In this document: positions 35,647-44,060 of the stretch, in pieces
How positions within the stretch are numbered: position 1 is the first letter of the stretch
How the letters are laid out: each line of letters opens with the position of its first letter
Source of the DNA: Azophilus sp963663395
GTDB lineage: Bacteria; Pseudomonadota; Gammaproteobacteria; Pseudomonadales; Azotimanducaceae
Direction of reading: 5' to 3'
Length of the DNA stretch: 64,000 nucleotides
Assembly: GCA_963663395.1 (NCBI GenBank)
Contig: OY760226.1
Span: 5,084,001 to 5,148,000 of the forward strand
Position numbers and translations under genes: made by a program
The notes under the pieces: model-generated
The model's database searches: none
The model's input: the letters and a program-made list of their open reading frames with translations, nothing else
What the model was told of the DNA's origin: nothing

Positions 35647-37577
35647 GACGCTGGATACTCCGCATACCCCTGCTGGTCACATCGTTCGCTGTTGGCACTG
35701 TCGGCGCTGAGGACATTGAATGGCCGGCCTATGGTGGTGCAGCAGGCGGCGGACACTTCAGCGCTGCGGCCGAGATCACCAGAGACAATGTCGACCAGTT
35801 GGAGCTTTCCTGGAGTCATCGCAGCGGTGATTACGCGGGCGGCGCAAACTCCCTCTCCGAACGGGTCAACTTGAGCACCCGCCCTACCGCCTTTGTCACT
35901 ACGCCCATCATGGTGAACGACACCCTCTATTACTGCACGCCGTTCAATCGAGTGTTCGCCCTGGACCCGGGTACGGGAGAAGAGCACTGGGTATTTGATC
36001 CACAAGTCGATATGTCTACCGAACCCGTCAGCAACTGTCGCGGCGTCAGCAGTTGGGTCGATCCGGACGGCCGCGATGCCCACTGCAGCCATCGCATTAT
36101 GCTCGGAACACTGGATGCAAGATTAATCGCCATTGATGCGAAGACCGGTGAGCGATGCAAGCGCTTTGGTGGTAATGGTGAAGTCTCTCTAATGACGGGC
36201 TTGAGCAAGCACGCACCGTACGAATACAGCATTACGGCCGCGCCGGCGATCATCGGCGACCTGGTTGTGACTGGCGCGCTTGTTTTTGACAACCAGCGAC
36301 CCGATATCCCCTCCGGCGTTGTTCGCGCCTATAACATTCGGACCGGTGAATTTGCCTGGGGCTGGAATCCCGTCCACCCTGACCACCCACAGCGGGAAGA
36401 GGATGGGAGTTTTGTCTCCGGAACCACCAACGTCTGGTCGACAATTTCCGTAGATGCCGAGCGAAATCTCGTCATCGTACCCACAGGTAACTCTTCACCC
36501 GACATTTACGGCGGTGATCGCGGTGGGCATCTTGACTATTACTCAAGCTCCGTCGTCGCCCTCAACGCGACTGACGGCACTGTCGCTTGGCATTACCAAA
36601 CCGTACACCATGACATCTGGGACTATGACGTCGCATCGCAACCCACCTTTGTCGACCTGAACATCACAGGTGTTAGCCGCCCCGCGGTCGTGCAGACCAC
36701 CAAAATGGGTATGACTTTCGTCCTGGATCGAGAAACAGGCGAGCCCCTGCACCCGGTTGAAGAGCGTCCCGTGCCCCAGGCGGGCGCCGTGTCGGGCGAG
36801 TACTTAAGTCCAGTGCAACCCTTTCCGGTCAAACCTGAACCCCTGCACCAGCTGGGCATCAGTCCAGACGACGCCTGGGGCCTGACATTCTGGGACGAGG
36901 GTATATGCCGGGAAAAGTTGGAGAGCATAACCACTGGCCCAATCTACACACCGCCGAGCCTCAAAGGCACAGCGTTTTACCCAAACAGTCTTGGAGGACC
37001 AAACTGGGGTGCACCTGCGGTCGATCCGGACAGAAAAATCATGGTAGCCAACAGCAAGCACCTGCCTGTGGAAGTGAAGCTGATCCCAAGAAACGATTGC
37101 CCGGAAGGCGTTACCTATCCACAAGATGGATCGCCCTATTGCACGACGTTTACGCCGCTGGTGTCACCTCTTGGAATCCCGTGCACGGCACCACCCTGGG
37201 CAACTCTGGCGGCAATCGACCTGGTTGGCGGGGACATCCTGTGGCAGATCCCTCTGGGCAACACTGAGGAGCTGGCACCCTGGCCGCTTTATCACTTTGA
37301 TTTTGCCTATTCATCACTTAGTGCCATCACCACGGGCGGGCCCATGGTCACGGCGTCCGGCCTGACCTTCATTGCATCGACCTCGGATGCCTACATGCGC
37401 GCCTTTGATACGATGACAGGCGCTGAATTGTGGAAAACAAAGTTGCCCACCAGCGGCAACTCCGTGCCCATGAGTTACAGCTACGACGGCCATCAATACA
37501 TCGTGGTCGCTGCCGGTGGACATTTCACCTTCCCCTTGCCTGCCGGTGACCATCTTCTAGCGTTCCGATTGCCGTAA
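35643..37577 (+). CDS. PQQ-dependent (quinoprotein) dehydrogenase
   Basis: This periplasmic eight-bladed beta-propeller oxidises an alcohol or sugar-like substrate with pyrroloquinoline quinone. It has a Sec signal peptide (WILRIPLLVTSFAVGTVGA), then WPAYGGAAGGGHFSAAAEI and repeated tryptophan-docking blades (LDPGTGEEHWVFDPQ, ALNATDGTVAWHYQ, FDTMTGAELWKT). PTGNSSPDIYGGDRGGHLDYYSSSVVAL and TVHHDIWDYDVAS are typical of glucose-dehydrogenase-like quinoproteins. The start is GTG 35643 overlapping the ADH scar stop. No cytochrome c domain is fused, and PQQ synthesis genes are not in the window. A DUF2889 gene follows without a gap. Confidence 0.9.
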   Translation: MRRWILRIPLLVTSFAVGTVGAEDIEWPAYGGAAGGGHFSAAAEITRDNVDQLELSWSHRSGDYAGGANSLSERVNLSTRPTAFVTTPIMVNDTLYYCTPFNRVFALDPGTGEEHWVFDPQVDMSTEPVSNCRGVSSWVDPDGRDAHCSHRIMLGTLDARLIAIDAKTGERCKRFGGNGEVSLMTGLSKHAPYEYSITAAPAIIGDLVVTGALVFDNQRPDIPSGVVRAYNIRTGEFAWGWNPVHPDHPQREEDGSFVSGTTNVWSTISVDAERNLVIVPTGNSSPDIYGGDRGGHLDYYSSSVVALNATDGTVAWHYQTVHHDIWDYDVASQPTFVDLNITGVSRPAVVQTTKMGMTFVLDRETGEPLHPVEERPVPQAGAVSGEYLSPVQPFPVKPEPLHQLGISPDDAWGLTFWDEGICREKLESITTGPIYTPPSLKGTAFYPNSLGGPNWGAPAVDPDRKIMVANSKHLPVEVKLIPRNDCPEGVTYPQDGSPYCTTFTPLVSPLGIPCTAPPWATLAAIDLVGGDILWQIPLGNTEELAPWPLYHFDFAYSSLSAITTGGPMVTASGLTFIASTSDAYMRAFDTMTGAELWKTKLPTSGNSVPMSYSYDGHQYIVVAAGGHFTFPLPAGDHLLAFRLP

Positions 37578-38312
37578 ATGTCCGAGACCGACGACAATAC
37601 CTTCCATCGAAAAATCGGGCTGCGCTGTCGGCAGCGTTTAGTCGAGGGCGAGATTTGCGACAACATGCACCACTTTCGGGTCTGGCTCCGCCACGACGGC
37701 ATCAAGGTCCTGGAAATCCGCGCTCAAGCCATCCGATACCCGTGGAGTACCTGCCCGCAGGCGGGCACCGAACTGGAAGAACTGGTCGGCATGCCGCTGG
37801 ATGAAAGCAGTACCACAGTGGGTCGCTTCGCCAAGGCCACGCAGCATTGCACGCACCTGTTTGACATGGCGGGACTCATGGTTGCCCATGCAGCCCACAA
37901 CCGAGAACCATGGGAGTATCACTGTCGCATCAGCGAAGCCGGACCTGGACAACAATTGGCGACACTTACCCGCAATGGGGAACCATTGCTGAACTGGCAC
38001 GTGAACAAGGGTGTCATCGAGTCAGAACCGCCCTACCAGGGCGTCGAACTGGAAAGGCAGTTTATTCAGTGGGCAGAGCAAAACCTCGGGTTCGAAGAAG
38101 TGGATGCAGCATTGATTCTCCGACGTGCTTTGAAGATCGCTTCCGCACGTTTTGTGGATCTAAGTGCTTTCGAGCATGCCGGCAAGTTGTCAATCCCCGC
38201 CTACTGCTACAGCTTGCAGCCCCATCGAGCCAATCAAGCCCGGTCCTTAAAGGGGATGACAGTGAGATACGACAACCGTACTGACGAGATGTTAACCATG
38301 TGGGAACTCTAA
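37578..38312 (+). CDS. DUF2889 domain-containing protein
   Basis: This cytosolic protein of 244 residues has unknown function. The DUF2889 signature is clear: EICDNMHHFRVWLRHDGIKV, CPQAGTELEELVGMPL, then TQHCTHLFDMAGLMVAHA, with conserved Cys/His (CTHLFD). Such genes are found beside P450, Rieske and beta-oxidation genes. The ATG starts immediately after the PQQ dehydrogenase stop, so the two are translated together. Cys and His positions could bind a metal, but this is not established. Confidence 0.8.
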   Translation: MSETDDNTFHRKIGLRCRQRLVEGEICDNMHHFRVWLRHDGIKVLEIRAQAIRYPWSTCPQAGTELEELVGMPLDESSTTVGRFAKATQHCTHLFDMAGLMVAHAAHNREPWEYHCRISEAGPGQQLATLTRNGEPLLNWHVNKGVIESEPPYQGVELERQFIQWAEQNLGFEEVDAALILRRALKIASARFVDLSAFEHAGKLSIPAYCYSLQPHRANQARSLKGMTVRYDNRTDEMLTMWEL

Positions 38313-38313
38313 G

Positions 38314-38448
38314 ATGGGCAAAACGACTGAGTCAGCACGCGTTCAGCATGCAAAGGCCCGCCCTTACGGCCGACAGGGCCACCTACCCGTGTTCGGCTTC
38401 GACGAACCTGATCCAGGTTTCGCTTTTGATGGCAAGTGCGCAATGAAT
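38314..38448 (+). pseudogene. 5' remnant of a 52021-53025-type gene
   Basis: 45 codons (KARPYGRQGHLPVFGFDEPDP, then GFAFDGKCAMN) correspond to the N terminus of the uncharacterised protein at 52021-53025 (VRPFGHHAYRPVFGFVEPHP, GLGFDGQRTM). Homology stops exactly at the opposite-strand stop of the phosphotransferase gene (38449), marking a deletion junction. The frame runs on meaninglessly to 38502. The ATG lies one base after the DUF2889 stop, so this was the third gene of that operon. Confidence 0.8.
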
Positions 38449-39516
38449 TTAGCCATTCTCGATCTTGACGCTTTTGTCGATCTGCGCCCAAGCGAGTTTT
38501 GAGAGCTCAAAGGCCTCTGAATCAGCATCTCTGGCGTGTTGGTTGGAAGCCGTACCGGCCTCAATCCTCTTGGCAATGCCCTGCATAATGGCGGCCAAAC
38601 GAAACATGTTGAATGCGATGTAGTAGTCCCAGTTTTCGACCCCAGAACGGTTTGTGCGGCGACAGTACGCCTCGACATATTCTTCCTCGCTGGGAATGCC
38701 CAACTCTTTCAGATTTGCATTGCGCAGTGAATCCCGATAGCTCATGCACTGGTACGCGAAGTCTGAAACGGGGTTGCCCAAGGTCGCGAGTTCCCAATCA
38801 AGCATACCGATTACTTCGGCTCTTTCAGCGTGCATCATCATGTTGTTGATTTTTGGATCACCGTGCACGACGGTGCAGGCGGTTAAATCTTCCGCGGGAA
38901 TGTTTGCAGGCAGGTATTCAATCAGATTGTCCATGTAGGGATTGTCGATGGTCTTGGTGACCTCATACTGCCCTACCCAACGGTTGATCTGCCGAGTGAT
39001 GTATTCACCCTGCTTGCCGAAGCCCTCAAGTCCAACCGCCTTATAGTCCACGTTGTGCAACCTGGCCAGCACGTCGTTGGCAGCATCCCAGAATTCACCC
39101 CTTTCCCGGGTTGAGTATTCACCACCCTCACTGTCCCAGATGACCCGGCCATCAAGGCGCTCCATGATGTAGAACCAGGTACCGATAACCCCATTATCCG
39201 TACACAGCGCATAGGTTTCTGGCACAGGCACATCAGTATCGGCGAGCGCTGTCATGACCCGATATTCTCGATCGACCGCATGCGCCGATTTCATCAGTTC
39301 ACCAGCGGGTTTGCGACGCATGACGTACTGCTGATCCTCTGCCTTCAGCAGATAGGTCGGGTTGGATTGTCCACCGGCAAATTCCTCGACGGTCAGATTG
39401 CCACTAAAGCCCGCAACGTTTTCCTGCATGTATGCTTCGAGTCTGGTGACATCAAATTGATGCCGTACTTGAACGGGGATAGTGCCGACATTTTCGAAAG
39501 GATCAATTTCAATCAT
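38449..39516 (-). CDS. Phosphotransferase family protein (ACAD10/11 kinase-domain-like)
   Basis: This kinase-fold protein of 355 residues resembles the N-terminal APH domain of ACAD10/11 and bacterial FadE36-like proteins. Features are FAGGQSNPTYLL (nucleotide loop), YVMRRKPAGELMKSAHAVDREYRV, the catalytic CTVVHGDPKINNMM and the metal-binding MLDWELATLGNPVSD. In ACAD10/11-type pathways such kinases phosphorylate 4-hydroxyacyl-CoAs so that water can be eliminated; a similar job here is inference. ATG 39516, with TGGAG upstream, is preferred over 39561. Confidence 0.9.
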   Translation of the reverse strand: MIEIDPFENVGTIPVQVRHQFDVTRLEAYMQENVAGFSGNLTVEEFAGGQSNPTYLLKAEDQQYVMRRKPAGELMKSAHAVDREYRVMTALADTDVPVPETYALCTDNGVIGTWFYIMERLDGRVIWDSEGGEYSTRERGEFWDAANDVLARLHNVDYKAVGLEGFGKQGEYITRQINRWVGQYEVTKTIDNPYMDNLIEYLPANIPAEDLTACTVVHGDPKINNMMMHAERAEVIGMLDWELATLGNPVSDFAYQCMSYRDSLRNANLKELGIPSEEEYVEAYCRRTNRSGVENWDYYIAFNMFRLAAIMQGIAKRIEAGTASNQHARDADSEAFELSKLAWAQIDKSVKIENG

Positions 39517-39594
39517 GGAAAGTACTCCAGGTGTCGACGCTGCCCGCGACGCAGGGTGCAAACCCCATTGAATCCAGGTTTCAGTGAATGCGGC

Positions 39595-40440
39595 TCAATC
39601 TTTCTTTTTCGTAGTGTAATCACTGCCGAAGGCCGCATCGCGCTCGGTAAAGCTGGCTTTGACGTTCTCACGCAAGGAGGCGATTTGCGCCTGGCAGCTG
39701 TCAGTGTTTCTCGCCAGTGCGTTCATTTCCGCACCCAGGCGAATGCCGGTTCGAATACCCATGACTTCCATCTGTTTGTGCAAAGAGCGCTTGTTCATCT
39801 GTTGTACGTCGATGGGCACCTTGGCAACCCGTTCCGCCATATTCAGCACAGCTTCATCAAGCTCTTCGGCTGGAAAGGCGCGGTTAGCCAACCCACCCTC
39901 CACAGCTTCCACACCCGAAATGGAATCTCCCGTCAGCATCATCTCGCTGGCGCGTCGCATACCCAGCAACCAGGGGAAGATTTGCAGGTTTGGCGGCGCG
40001 CCGTTGCGCACGATGGGGTAGCCAATCTGCGCATCTTCAGCCACATACACAAGATCGCTTCCAGCGGCCAATTCGCCCGCACCAGCAATACAGAAGCCGT
40101 GTATCTGGCAAATAATGGGTTTGCCCAGGTCCCACATGCGGATGCAACTTTCAACCAGGTGCCTGCCCCACATCCCGAGACCAGGGGTTGTATAAAACGG
40201 CTGTCCCTGTTCATTGGCACCCGTTGCACCTTCAAGCAGGTCGTAACCGGTTGAAAAACCCGGCCCAGCACCACGAATGATCGTTACGCGCACCTCGTCG
40301 TCGACGTCTCCTGTTTCCAATGCATGCCACATCTCCCGCCGTAGTTCATTTGTGAGCGCATTGCGTTTTGCGACGTGGTTGAGCGTGATGCGTTGCACGT
40401 AATCTAGCGGACGGTCAACGATGATCTTGTTGTATTCCAT
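39595..40440 (-). CDS. Enoyl-CoA hydratase/isomerase (crotonase) family protein
   Basis: This 281-residue paralogue of 29191-30033 has EYNKIIVDRPLDYVQRITLN, RGAGPGFSTGYDLLEG, IHGFCIAGAGELAAGSDLVY and AEDAQIGYPIVRNGAPPN. The crotonase oxyanion hole is intact. The catalytic acids of true enoyl-CoA hydratases are not evident, so an isomerase or lyase role is possible. AAGGATAACGAA precedes the ATG. It is upstream of the phosphotransferase gene on the same strand. Confidence 0.9.
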   Translation of the reverse strand: MEYNKIIVDRPLDYVQRITLNHVAKRNALTNELRREMWHALETGDVDDEVRVTIIRGAGPGFSTGYDLLEGATGANEQGQPFYTTPGLGMWGRHLVESCIRMWDLGKPIICQIHGFCIAGAGELAAGSDLVYVAEDAQIGYPIVRNGAPPNLQIFPWLLGMRRASEMMLTGDSISGVEAVEGGLANRAFPAEELDEAVLNMAERVAKVPIDVQQMNKRSLHKQMEVMGIRTGIRLGAEMNALARNTDSCQAQIASLRENVKASFTERDAAFGSDYTTKKKD

Positions 40441-40487
40441 TTCGTTATCCTTTGGTGGCTGCGATCACTGAATATCAAATGTCACAT

Positions 40488-40545
40488 CTGATACTATTTG
40501 TATATTATGTCTTTTGCAAACACGATAGCGGGCATCCGCCAACAG
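40488..40545 (+). promoter_or_regulatory. Promoter-like segment of the acyl-CoA dehydrogenase operon
   Basis: The segment (CTATTTGTATATTATGTC, TTTTGCAAACACGATAGCGG, GCATCCGCCAA) aligns with the segment at 21090-21150 and more loosely with the 16 and 35 kb blocks. It precedes a ribosome site AACAGGAGAA. TTGTAT with CACGAT 17 bases later is a possible sigma-70 pair. Confidence 0.4.
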
Positions 40546-40550
40546 GAGAA

Positions 40551-40676
40551 ATGATATGGACACGATCCATGAATCAATACGCCTGGCAACGCCACCTCGG
40601 TGATGCACCGTCGGTGGCTCCGCAGGTGGCCTCCAGCGTAGAGAGCTTGGCGAAAGCACTTGGGGTGTCTTACTGA
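40551..40676 (+). pseudogene. Short ORF, probably a fused gene scar
   Basis: A strong ribosome site (ACAGGAGAA) precedes ATG 40551, which opens a 41-codon frame (NQYAWQRHLGDAPSVAPQ, VASSVESLAKALGVSY). The second half looks like the genuine C terminus of a larger protein. This is the same pattern as the 35.5 kb scar: a promoter, a start and the 3' end of a lost gene. I do not recognise the parent family. A small functional peptide is the alternative. Confidence 0.4.
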
Positions 40677-40727
40677 ATTGGTAACGAAAGTTGCCTTTTC
40701 ACGTAAATCTACTTCAGGATATCTGCT

Positions 40728-41903
40728 ATGAATTTTGAACTACCCGAATCAGCAGAACAGTTTCGCGCCGAGCTGCGCCAGTTTCTGGATGAGGAATTGC
40801 CCGACTGGTGGACACATCTGTTCAACGTGGATCAACGTACGCCCGGGTTCATGGTCGAGCTATGCAGAAAACTTGCCGGGAAGAACTGGCTGACCATGGC
40901 CTGGCCCAGGGAGTTCGGTGGTCAGGAGGCCGACGTCTGGATGCGCATGGTTCTGAACGAGGAGATGCGTTACGTCGGTGAGCCTCGCGGCTCCCACTAT
41001 ATGTGTGTGAACTACATTGGACCACTCATCATGCAGGTGGGCACACCGCAGCAACAAGAGCGTTTTCTCAAACCCATGTCTTCTGGTGACGCACTCTGGT
41101 GCCAGGGTTTCTCGGAACCGGGTGCGGGGTCCGACTTGTCGGCACTGCAAACGAAAGCGCTCGATAACGGCAAGTGTTTCGTCGTCAATGGCCAGAAGAT
41201 CTGGACAAGCTATGCCACGCACGCGGAATGGTGCCTTCTGATCGCGCGGTCCGATCCGGATTCGACGCGGTACGGCGGGTTGTCGGTGTTCGCCGTGGAC
41301 ATGAAATCACCCGGGCTCACGGTGAGGCCTATCGATTCCCTGGGCGGCCCCTCGGAGATCAATGAAGTCTTTTTCGAGGATGTGGAAGTTCCCTATGACT
41401 GCGCGTTGGGCCCCGTTAACGAAGGCTGGTCAACCATCCTCAACGCACTTGCCAACGAGCGCCTGGGCATTGCATTTCACTCCTACATCCAGGAACCGTT
41501 CGACAAACTGCTCGAGTACGCAAAAAACACCCGGGATGAAGATGGTCGGCCACTGTCGGAAAGGCCCTCGGTTCGAGCCGGGCTGGTCAGAATGTATGCG
41601 CACTGGAAAGCGGCCAGGATGTTGTTTTACAGGGTGGCCGCAGATCACGAGATGGGGAATATGGACGCGGTGGGCCCCGCGATCTCCAAGGTCTTTGCGA
41701 CGGAAGCTGCCATGGAGGCTGCTGCTGTCGCCTCTAACATCGTAGGGCCAAGAGCCCAGTTGAATGAATATGACGCCTCCGCACCGCTTGGAGGCCTGGC
41801 TGTCAATCAGTGGGTGTACACACTTCCCACCTTGATCGCAGCAGGCACCAACGAAATTCAACGCAACATCATCGCGCAACGTGGGCTCGGCCTACCTAGA
41901 TAG
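40728..41903 (+). CDS. Acyl-CoA dehydrogenase, first of a pair
   Basis: This 391-residue FAD enzyme has FRAELRQFLDEELPDWW, WCQGFSEPGAGSDLSALQTKA, NGQKIWTSYATHAEWCLLIAR, GGPSEINEVFFEDVEVP and the ending TLIAAGTNEIQRNIIAQRGLGL. AAGT replaces the YEGT catalytic-Glu motif. The next gene starts 22 bases past its stop and encodes a second, divergent ACAD. Adjacent pairs of this sort form alpha2beta2 heterotetramers in steroid side-chain degradation in actinobacteria (FadE26-27, FadE28-29); the same is likely here. Confidence 0.92.
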   Translation: MNFELPESAEQFRAELRQFLDEELPDWWTHLFNVDQRTPGFMVELCRKLAGKNWLTMAWPREFGGQEADVWMRMVLNEEMRYVGEPRGSHYMCVNYIGPLIMQVGTPQQQERFLKPMSSGDALWCQGFSEPGAGSDLSALQTKALDNGKCFVVNGQKIWTSYATHAEWCLLIARSDPDSTRYGGLSVFAVDMKSPGLTVRPIDSLGGPSEINEVFFEDVEVPYDCALGPVNEGWSTILNALANERLGIAFHSYIQEPFDKLLEYAKNTRDEDGRPLSERPSVRAGLVRMYAHWKAARMLFYRVAADHEMGNMDAVGPAISKVFATEAAMEAAAVASNIVGPRAQLNEYDASAPLGGLAVNQWVYTLPTLIAAGTNEIQRNIIAQRGLGLPR

Positions 41904-41925
41904 GTTAGCGAGATACGGTAGAAAA

Positions 41926-43044
41926 ATGCAATTTCATCTCAATGAAACACAGCGACTACTACAAGATGGTGTGCGCCGGTTTCTTGCTGCTGAGTTCGAC
42001 TCAGGAAAATCACGCGCCATTGAAGAAAGCGACGATGGTTTTTCGAGAGAAGTCTGGTCTCAACTGAACCAACTCGGTTGGAGTTCGGTAGCGGTACCCG
42101 AGGCGGCCGGCGGTGGTGGGCTGGGCGTGCTGGAACTCTGCGTACTGGCAGAAGAGATGGGCCGCGCTGCAGCATCGACGCCATTGCTTGTCAGTTCAGG
42201 AATGGCAACCGCGTGCCTCAAATCATTACCTGCTCACCCGCTGGCGACGCAGCTTCTGAAAACACTTGCCGAAACTGACGACGTGATCACGTCAGCATTG
42301 ATCGATGAATCGGGACGGGATGAACGAACCAAACCAAAGCTTCAACTACGCGCAGACGATAACGGCTCGCGGCTCTCTGGCACCAAACAGCTGGTGCCGT
42401 ATGCCTCGGTCGCCAGGGTGCTGCTGGTTTCAACGTCCACGCAGGACGGTGAGACAGCCATTGTTGCGATCGACCGGGAGTCCCCGGGTATCACGATGAG
42501 GCGCAATCAGACGCTTGGTGCAGATCCTTTGTTTGAAGTTCGATTTGAGGACGTCGCGGTTGCTGACGATCGCGTATTGGCGCGAGGGGCTGCTGCAGCC
42601 TCTGCGCTTGATGCCGGCCTTGGGGTTGCGACGGTTATCGCGATGGCAGAGGCTGTTGGCTACTGTGAGGGGATCATTGGTGTAGCGGTAGAACATGCAA
42701 AAGTTCGGGAGCAGTTTGGTCAACCGATTGGCGCCTTCCAGGCCGTTTCACATCCGCTGGCAGATATGCGAATCCAGACTGATGCTTTTCGTTTGCTGAC
42801 CCTGGAAGCCGCCTGGCTCCTGGATCAGGGGCGACCTGCAGAGCTTGAGATCGCCTCAGCGAAGGTGCTTGCAAACGACGCGGTTGAGAAGATCACCGTC
42901 GACGGGCACCGGGTGCATGGTGCGATTGGTTACTCCAGGGAACACGACGTACAACTTTATACCCGACGGGCCAGGGCGTTCAGCGTCACCTGGGGTGACA
43001 CAGAACGAGAGATTGAGCGCGCGGCCGTCGCGCTTGGCTTGTAA
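41926..43044 (+). CDS. Acyl-CoA dehydrogenase, second of a pair
   Basis: This 372-residue ACAD-fold protein has LNETQRLLQDGVRRFLAAEF, VPEAAGGGGLGVLELCVLAEEMGRA, KVREQFGQPIGAFQAVSHPLADM (the conserved RxQFGxxIGxFQ helix) and the ending ARAFSVTWGDTEREIERAA. The mid-domain FAD/substrate segment is degenerate (no SEPGAGSD; RADDNGSRLSGTKQLVPYA), as in non-FAD-threading partner subunits. ATG 41926 is preferred; the frame from GTG 41881 overlaps the previous gene. It probably forms a heteromer with 40728-41903. Confidence 0.88.
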   Translation: MQFHLNETQRLLQDGVRRFLAAEFDSGKSRAIEESDDGFSREVWSQLNQLGWSSVAVPEAAGGGGLGVLELCVLAEEMGRAAASTPLLVSSGMATACLKSLPAHPLATQLLKTLAETDDVITSALIDESGRDERTKPKLQLRADDNGSRLSGTKQLVPYASVARVLLVSTSTQDGETAIVAIDRESPGITMRRNQTLGADPLFEVRFEDVAVADDRVLARGAAAASALDAGLGVATVIAMAEAVGYCEGIIGVAVEHAKVREQFGQPIGAFQAVSHPLADMRIQTDAFRLLTLEAAWLLDQGRPAELEIASAKVLANDAVEKITVDGHRVHGAIGYSREHDVQLYTRRARAFSVTWGDTEREIERAAVALGL

Positions 43045-43081
43045 CAACAATTGCCTGACTTGACTTAAGGATACAAACACC

Positions 43082-44029
43082 ATGACTGACCGTCTCGATG
43101 GCAAAACTATCGCCATCACCGGAGCAGGACGCGGCATCGGCCGGTCCCTGGCACTGCAGTTCGCTGACGAGGGCGCGCGCATCGTCGTTTCCGACCTGGG
43201 CGCCGATGGTGAGGGCGGCGGGACGGCCTCCCGGGCTCCTGCCGATGGGGTGGTTGCCGAAATCCGCGAACTTGGTGGCGAAGCAGTAGCCGTGTACGAC
43301 GACGTTGCAACGATCCAAGGCGGCGAAAACGTGGTTCAGGCAGCCGTTGAGAACTTCGGTCGCCTGGACGGGCTGGTCTGTAACGCAGGCATCATGCCTT
43401 CGACGAAACAGCTCTGGGAGCTGAATGACGATGAGTGGGACCGGGTTGTCCGGGTCAACCTCAAAGGACAGTTCTGCCCCGTGCGCGCCGCAATTCCCGT
43501 AATGCGCAAACAGGGCAGCGGGCGGCTCATATACTTCGCCTCATCAGCCGCGATTGCCGCCGATCATGGCAACCTCGAAAATGATAGCGCCAGTCCATAT
43601 GGCGCCTCAAAGGCAGGTGTACTCGGATTGATGTGGGGCACCGCGGGTCAGCTCGCCCAGTACGGCATCACCTCTAACGCAATCATGCCCGGTGCTGCCA
43701 CACGACTGATCGACATACGGCTCCCCGACACCGAACAGGCGGCTGCATTCCACAGCGACAACGCCCTCGGAACCTGGCGCGACCCGAAACACGTCGCACC
43801 CATTGTCGCGTATCTCTTGAGCGATGCAGGCGCCACTGTGAACGGCCAGGTCTTTGGGATTATGGGCGGCCGGCTCGCTCACTACCGCCAGCTGGAGCCA
43901 CAATACGTGATCAAAGCCGAGGAAAATATCGGCTTCTCGATGGACGAGCTGTTCCGCCGCTTCCCAGCTGAGTTCGGTACGGAAATCAGCTTCAACCCAG
44001 CGCCCTTTCCACCACCAGTTAGTGGCTAG
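43082..44029 (+). CDS. SDR-family 3-hydroxyacyl-CoA dehydrogenase-like protein
   Basis: This 315-residue SDR has the extended N-terminal loop of multifunctional-enzyme-2 type hydroxyacyl-CoA dehydrogenases (ITGAGRGIGRSLAL, then VVSDLGADGEGGGTASRAPA). The NNAG equivalent is CNAG. The catalytic segment is FASSAAIAADHGN to SPYGASKAGV (Ser, Tyr, Lys). The C terminus is longer than in classical SDRs (to about 315). AAGGA precedes the ATG. In the operon it follows the two acyl-CoA dehydrogenases, so oxidation of the beta-hydroxyacyl-CoA is a sensible role. Confidence 0.9.
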   Translation: MTDRLDGKTIAITGAGRGIGRSLALQFADEGARIVVSDLGADGEGGGTASRAPADGVVAEIRELGGEAVAVYDDVATIQGGENVVQAAVENFGRLDGLVCNAGIMPSTKQLWELNDDEWDRVVRVNLKGQFCPVRAAIPVMRKQGSGRLIYFASSAAIAADHGNLENDSASPYGASKAGVLGLMWGTAGQLAQYGITSNAIMPGAATRLIDIRLPDTEQAAAFHSDNALGTWRDPKHVAPIVAYLLSDAGATVNGQVFGIMGGRLAHYRQLEPQYVIKAEENIGFSMDELFRRFPAEFGTEISFNPAPFPPPVSG

Positions 44030-44060
44030 CAGACTCAATCTGACCGAGGAGAAAGTAGCG

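Noticed and set aside
44022..44060. Upstream GTG start extending the DnaA_N-LLM fusion by 13 codons
   Set aside because: It overlaps the SDR stop region and has no ribosome site, whereas ATG 44061 has GAGGAGAAAG at good spacing.
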